From the NCBI GenBank assembly GCA_964424355.1, contig CAYRIO010000015.1, forward strand, positions 9,567-73,566: a DNA stretch of 64,000 bases. The letters run 5' to 3'. Of this stretch, positions 60,701 through 64,000 are shown in pieces. Within the stretch, counting starts at the first letter, position 1; the number at the start of each line of letters is the position of its first letter. The stretch comes from CAZEHS01 sp964424355. GTDB lineage: Bacteria; Bacillota; Clostridia; Peptostreptococcales; Acidaminobacteraceae. Both the position numbers and the translations under genes were made by a program. A model generated the notes under the pieces. That model had not been told where the DNA came from. It saw nothing but the letters and a program-made list of their open reading frames with translations, and did not search any database.

Positions 60701-63665
60701 TGATCCAATGATTCAGAAAAAAACCATACGTAAAGTGACACTTTGCTAACATATCCTGGTTGCCAAACCGATCCGCCAGCCTCACGCCTAAATCGCCATA
60801 AGCAATGCCATTTTTAGGATTCCCCATGGCACTGCCTGCTATCAGCCCATAAATAGAAAAGGCATAGGAGGAGTGAACCGTCAAGCCTTGTTTCAATGTC
60901 ATATTTAGAATCCGTAAGATCACATAGATGAAAAGATTCTTGCCCACCAGATATGAAACAGAAATCAGCGTCATATAAATCTGAGTAATCATGAAAATCT
61001 CTGTATCTGTTGAAACCGGGAGCTTATCAAGATCTTTAATACGCTTTCCAAAAATCCCGATATTATAATTCAAAAGCTCTCTTCCCACCTGAATGCTGGA
61101 AGGCGTTCCATCGAAAGCAACACCCAGGGCCTTTAGCGCCTGTTCCGCTAAACTGATGGTTTCTTTCATTTTCCCCTGATTTACATAGAGAATCATTTTG
61201 ATACGGATCGCCTTGGCCTGATTGATCGGAATCGAGCAATTTTTAATCAGTTCATTAAAAAAGGTTTCCGCTTCATCAAACCGACCATTCAAGTAAGCCA
61301 GCTCCGCACGTTCCAGGCTCAGTCTAAAACTTAGAACATCCGTCTCCTGGAAATGTTCATTTCCAATAAGCCTTAATCCGATTTCGGCATGCTTCAATGC
61401 CTTCTCTAAAACGCCAATCCATTTCAATCGAATTGTATACTCTAGATTCAATTGGGCCAACTCACGCTTTTCGGTAACATTTCGAAGCAACGGTGCAGCA
61501 AAATTCATATGGGTCAGCAGGTGGCCAAGTTCTTCGGTCGTAGTACTCCCCTTTTCAATCAGCAGGTGGCCATATGCATATGAAATTTCCATCCTGCTTG
61601 ATTCATCCGTAATTTCGATGAGATATTTATATATCGACTCATGAGAAAATCTGAATACCATTATTGTGGAATTATTTTCTTTGCTGGCTTCATAGGCTCC
61701 AAAGCGACCGGATATCAGTCCATACTCTAATGCTTTTCCCAGCACCTCACTTAGAATAGCACTCTCGACATTCGCAACCGTCGCTAACGTGTCGAGCGAG
61801 AACTCTAATCCGATCCCTGCAGCAATTTTGAGAACATCCATTTCAAAAGTGCCTAAATGTTCAAATCTCCCCAAAGCTCTTTCAGCAACGTTCATCGTAG
61901 TTTGAAACCGTTCAATCTCTGGCGCCTTGTAGTCCCATCCACCAAATTCCGTTCGAAAAAAAATCCACCCTTCCTCACAGCTTTTTTTGATGAACTCTAA
62001 GGCGTAGTACGGATTCCCGTTGGTTTTCTTGAAAATCAGTTTACTTAAATGGTTTGCCTTCTTTGAACTGATATTAAAAGAATCTTGAATGATCATTTGA
62101 ATATCTTCAATTGAATACTCCGGAACTGCTAAAGTAGTTATACTGCAATGCGTTTCGTCATTTTCTACAATCTCACGCATCTCAGTGAAAGGTGTCTCAT
62201 CCGGTTCCATCGTACCAATTACCAAGTGCGCACGGGCAAACCGATGTTGAAGAAGATTTCTGAAAACCTGAGCACTTTCTTCGTCAATTCTGGAAATGCC
62301 ATCAATCATGATAATGAATGGGGGATCAAATGCAATCAATAACTCCGCTAACTGAAGAATCAGTCGGGCAATCAAGGGCTTGTGCTCAAATTGATCGCCC
62401 AGTGGTTCTTCCAAGTTGATAGAAACCAATTTCGTGATATTGGGGAGCACACTCGCCAATAAATTCAGGTTTGGACCAATGGTCGAAATCAACTGCGCTT
62501 TAAGATTATCCATTTTTTCATGAGAATCACTCTGGGCCAACTCGATGAATCGGTCAAACACTTGCCGTGTAGCATGATAAGGACTTGATGTCTCCCGAGA
62601 TGTCAAATCTATTAAAACAACCGTTCCGCCCTGATCTATCCATCTTCTGAAAAGTTCATTTAGAAGATAGGTTTTCCCGCACCCTTTGGCCCCCTCAAGG
62701 AGGATAATCCTGTTCTCTCCATACTGCACCCGGTACTTCACATCTTCAATGATGTCCAACAACGGTGCTTTTCCATAAGGTTTGGTTGGCATTGCAAACC
62801 ATGTCGCTACATCCGCTTTTCCCAGTTCAAATGACTCAGAACCACATTCACCTCTCATGTCCTTGCGAATCCAATCCAGGTCCGCTAATAGGCCCATACA
62901 GGACTTATAACGATCATCTGGTTCCTTCTCAATCATTTTCATGATTGTGTCATTCAAAGGCATCGAGATTCTGGAATTATGGAGAATCGGGTAAGTTGGC
63001 ATCTGCGTCATATGTGCGTAGAGCAACCCATTCACATCGGCAGCCTCAAAAGGGAGTCGATTGCAAAAAATCTCATAAAACATAATTCCCAAAGAATAAA
63101 TATCCGACCGATAATCCGTGAAGCGACTGGTTCTGCCAGTCTGCTCCGGAGAGATATATTCAGGTACGCCCATTCCAGAGAAAGATGATTCCCTATGGAC
63201 CCCATATTTTTCGGATAATCCAAATTCGCTGAAGACGATTTCTTCACTGCCCTCTAGAACAAATATATTGAGCGGATTAATGCTCTTGTGCAGTATTCCC
63301 TGGGAATGAAGATTCGCCAACACAGATGTGATCTTACTGGCAAGTTGCAGTTTCTGGAATAAATCCAACGAATATTTTGATAAATAATCCCGCAAGACCA
63401 TACCGCCCGGATCAGCCATGATCAGAGCCATATAGCCATCTATATTCTCAATCCTCAAAGCATGGACACAGCTCTGCAAATGGATGTTGGTGAGTATATC
63501 AAACTCGTTTTTCAAAATGAAGGAATCCAGAGTAGACAAGGATCCCGTATGAAAAACCTTAATAAGCAGTTTCTCACCGCTTACAGAATCAAGAACTCTA
63601 TAAATAACCTTCTTCTTTTCAGAGGTAATCTTTTCAATTATTTCATAGGTCCCCAGCATCATCAT
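57747..63665 (-). CDS. Giant kinase-like/AAA/GAF/PAS/CheA-like sensor protein
   Basis: The 1972-residue protein has, in order, a protein-kinase-like domain (about 4-265), an AAA ATPase with Walker A GAKGCGKT (about 325-332) and Walker B Asp455 in IIMIDG, a long helical TPR-like region (about 650-1300), GAF (1311-1468), a coiled coil, a PAS-like part (1500-1615), an Hpt-like helix pair with His1680 in VHTFKGDF, and a CheA-type ATPase with IFRNMMDYGIE and SGRGIGLS to the end. In the kinase domain the HRD Asp is Ser (HKSINPLN) and DFG is EFG, so it is probably inactive. ATG 63665 follows AAAAAGGTG; the frame is open 41 codons upstream. Confidence 0.9.
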   Translation of the reverse strand: MMMLGTYEIIEKITSEKKKVIYRVLDSVSGEKLLIKVFHTGSLSTLDSFILKNEFDILTNIHLQSCVHALRIENIDGYMALIMADPGGMVLRDYLSKYSLDLFQKLQLASKITSVLANLHSQGILHKSINPLNIFVLEGSEEIVFSEFGLSEKYGVHRESSFSGMGVPEYISPEQTGRTSRFTDYRSDIYSLGIMFYEIFCNRLPFEAADVNGLLYAHMTQMPTYPILHNSRISMPLNDTIMKMIEKEPDDRYKSCMGLLADLDWIRKDMRGECGSESFELGKADVATWFAMPTKPYGKAPLLDIIEDVKYRVQYGENRIILLEGAKGCGKTYLLNELFRRWIDQGGTVVLIDLTSRETSSPYHATRQVFDRFIELAQSDSHEKMDNLKAQLISTIGPNLNLLASVLPNITKLVSINLEEPLGDQFEHKPLIARLILQLAELLIAFDPPFIIMIDGISRIDEESAQVFRNLLQHRFARAHLVIGTMEPDETPFTEMREIVENDETHCSITTLAVPEYSIEDIQMIIQDSFNISSKKANHLSKLIFKKTNGNPYYALEFIKKSCEEGWIFFRTEFGGWDYKAPEIERFQTTMNVAERALGRFEHLGTFEMDVLKIAAGIGLEFSLDTLATVANVESAILSEVLGKALEYGLISGRFGAYEASKENNSTIMVFRFSHESIYKYLIEITDESSRMEISYAYGHLLIEKGSTTTEELGHLLTHMNFAAPLLRNVTEKRELAQLNLEYTIRLKWIGVLEKALKHAEIGLRLIGNEHFQETDVLSFRLSLERAELAYLNGRFDEAETFFNELIKNCSIPINQAKAIRIKMILYVNQGKMKETISLAEQALKALGVAFDGTPSSIQVGRELLNYNIGIFGKRIKDLDKLPVSTDTEIFMITQIYMTLISVSYLVGKNLFIYVILRILNMTLKQGLTVHSSYAFSIYGLIAGSAMGNPKNGIAYGDLGVRLADRFGNQDMLAKCHFTYGFFLNHWINHPSGNLPHLTKAIELSYQTGDMVFYSYSVAAYILSLIDSGMPLNNVLGSVGQFFDTVQDKHVDDVFNLLVLLRQVIFALRGDTDSPCSLDAVDFDEDVFQEKLKASSMQSIHAVYLVQKLKLFYLYAQYEEAYRVCVELQGYTQELMGLSVYPEYYQYYSLTLLEMDAKVKNRFRIINSNQKKLERWMRFAPQNFRHRFLMVKGFSQQKRGRFERAALNLTEALQIAQKQGFIQDEALINELLGRCYQGTNQIMIRRMYLKNAYSLYKLWGAVAKEIQIKEHYSDIIFEELEDRSLASGKAILGQVSETGSKQVDLLSVFKSAQTLSSETQPEELLKRLLEIISENAGSQKSIILLKKEILIPVAWSTEDGVTILGEGDSVTCDYPETIINQAARNQEAVIIRDVSQVTVLRKDPYVMRYNPVSMMCIPILWKNSLTGVLYLENNRMSGAFNKNRLEVMQVLTAQFVISYDNALLYESLRVSEAELKTHKYKLERIVDERTAELSRANFEIQMLLDHAGQGFLSFDDSGRIGSELSRECYRIFQKNICGDSVSEVLGVYCGSEEAPLISRIIDKAFKTAEIFESKVYLSLLPQELQVRDRNISIEYQMIEDSDSRRVMTILTDVTETHALMLTREEEKRNLKMIVRVIKNRNSFLRSLEDYWTFTENGCQKLLEQEKDPDEIFTELFRMVHTFKGDFAQWGLSNTELALHEIESLIAYQRTMVDSCEEAVAFIEELDFDKAIEKDLMILENAIGKSFLQGDEYYEISRAEIVILEEMIQNNDIEGLGSRIREMRRINVKELLTPFDDYVGTLAFGLDKKVNPLQVIGEDLRVDRKHYHDLMKVMTHIFRNMMDYGIEGPEERLRQSKPEFGSITCRVMKTSDSMMAIELEDDGSGIDQNKILNILIEKNPDRSDDYRQQTYEDLIQLIFSDGVSTSGDITTLSGRGIGLSAVREEVMKLNGTIKVSSALGAGTRFTIVLPLVV

Positions 63666-63689
63666 ATAAACACCTTTTTGAAATTCCTT

Positions 63690-63710
63690 GTAGTATTTTA
63701 ATAATACTAC
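63690..63710. promoter_or_regulatory. Inverted repeat in the leader of the sensor gene
   Basis: GTAGTATT and AATACTAC flank a 5-base centre, 25 bases before the start codon and after the predicted sigma-D promoter. It may be an operator or an mRNA hairpin. Confidence 0.4.
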
Positions 63711-63731
63711 CCCAAGACACCCTTTGGAAAC

Positions 63732-63757
63732 ACATCCGCAATAAAAGATATTCTTTA
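63732..63757 (-). promoter_or_regulatory. Sigma-D (FliA)-type promoter of the sensor gene
   Basis: On the minus strand TAAA, 14 bases, then GCGGATGT. Six of eight bases fit GCCGATAT and the -35 is exact; spacing is one base short of the commonest. It lies about 67 bases upstream of ATG 63665. Confidence 0.5.
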
Positions 63758-63808
63758 AACTGGTGAGAAAACGAATGCTACCAATCAATGAGCATTCAAT
63801 GCGTATTC

Positions 63809-63851
63809 AAAAAATAAAAGAGCACCTAGAGAATAATCTCTAAGTGCCTTT
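63809..63851 (-). terminator. Intrinsic terminator after the tRNA genes
   Basis: A stem of about 15 bp with one bulge (AAAGGCACTTAGAGA against TCTCTAGGTGCTCTTT) is followed on the minus strand by TTATTTTTT. It starts just after the tRNA-Arg CCA end. Confidence 0.85.
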
Positions 63852-63853
63852 CA

Positions 63854-63930
63854 TGGTGCGCCCGGAGGGATTCGAACCCCCGACCCCTTGATTCGTAGTC
63901 AAGTACTCTATCCAACTGAGCTACGAGCGC
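63854..63930 (-). tRNA. tRNA-Arg (anticodon ACG)
   Basis: Seventy-seven bases fold as a cloverleaf: acceptor GCGCTCG paired with CGGGCGC (one wobble), D-arm with TAGCTCAGTTGGATAGA, anticodon stem CTTGA/TCAAG with loop CTACGAA, and T-arm with GGTTCGAATCC. CCA is encoded. Confidence 0.96.
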
Positions 63931-63936
63931 ATATTT

Positions 63937-64000
<64 letters not shown>

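Overview
The window reads as a chromosomal segment of a flagellated, Gram-positive, low-to-mid GC bacterium of the class Clostridia. The evidence is the Bacillus/Clostridium-type gene order, the presence of CodY, FliY, CheC/CheD, SwrB-like and SwrD-like proteins, and strong AGGAGG ribosome-binding sites. The genus cannot be fixed from sequence alone. Almost everything from 1 to 50.5 kb is on the minus strand, so the natural reading direction is from high to low coordinates.

Layout in reading order: two tRNA genes (Cys, cut by the window end, and Arg) stand at the right edge. Next comes a 1972-residue sensor protein (63665-57747) made of a kinase-like domain, an AAA ATPase, a long helical-repeat region, GAF, PAS-like, Hpt and a CheA-like ATPase, then a GNAT acetyltransferase. 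A small YjfB-type gene (+) and a small minus-strand gene follow, then rnhB, a second FliK-like gene, a free-standing FlhB C-terminal-domain gene, and yraN. The plus-strand pair comM-dprA is divergent from topA-codY. The order rnhB / FliK-like / FlhB-like / dprA / topA / codY matches the Bacillus subtilis rnhB-ylqG-ylqH...dprA-topA...codY region.

In B. subtilis codY is followed directly by the fla/che operon. Here an 11-gene type IV pilus cluster (pilB, pilT, pilC, two pilins, pilM, pilN, a PilO fused to S-layer-homology domains, and three minor-pilin-like genes; 47420-37447) sits between codY and flgB. The fla/che operon then runs without a strand change from flgB (37252) to a swrB-like gene (6025). 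It carries the rod, MS ring, switch, export gate, hook, chemotaxis genes (cheY, B, A, W, C, D), a PilZ protein, flhF/flhG, the motility sigma factor and fapA. The motAB genes often found between swrD and fliL are missing; a 333-base stretch with no gene lies there. The left end is the conserved rpsB-tsf-pyrH-frr-(small gene)-uppS-cdsA-dxr block; dxr is cut by the window start.

How the parts may work together: the window holds two surface motility machines and two likely c-di-GMP sensors (a PilZ protein in the flagellar operon and MshEN-type motifs in PilB). The nutrient regulator CodY has a CodY-like box at its own operon promoter, and comM and dprA sit near the pilus genes. The most unusual items are PilO-SLH, which could anchor the pilus machine to the cell wall, and the large sensor, whose kinase domain lacks the usual catalytic residues, whose C-terminus is CheA-like, and which is preceded by a sigma-D-like promoter.
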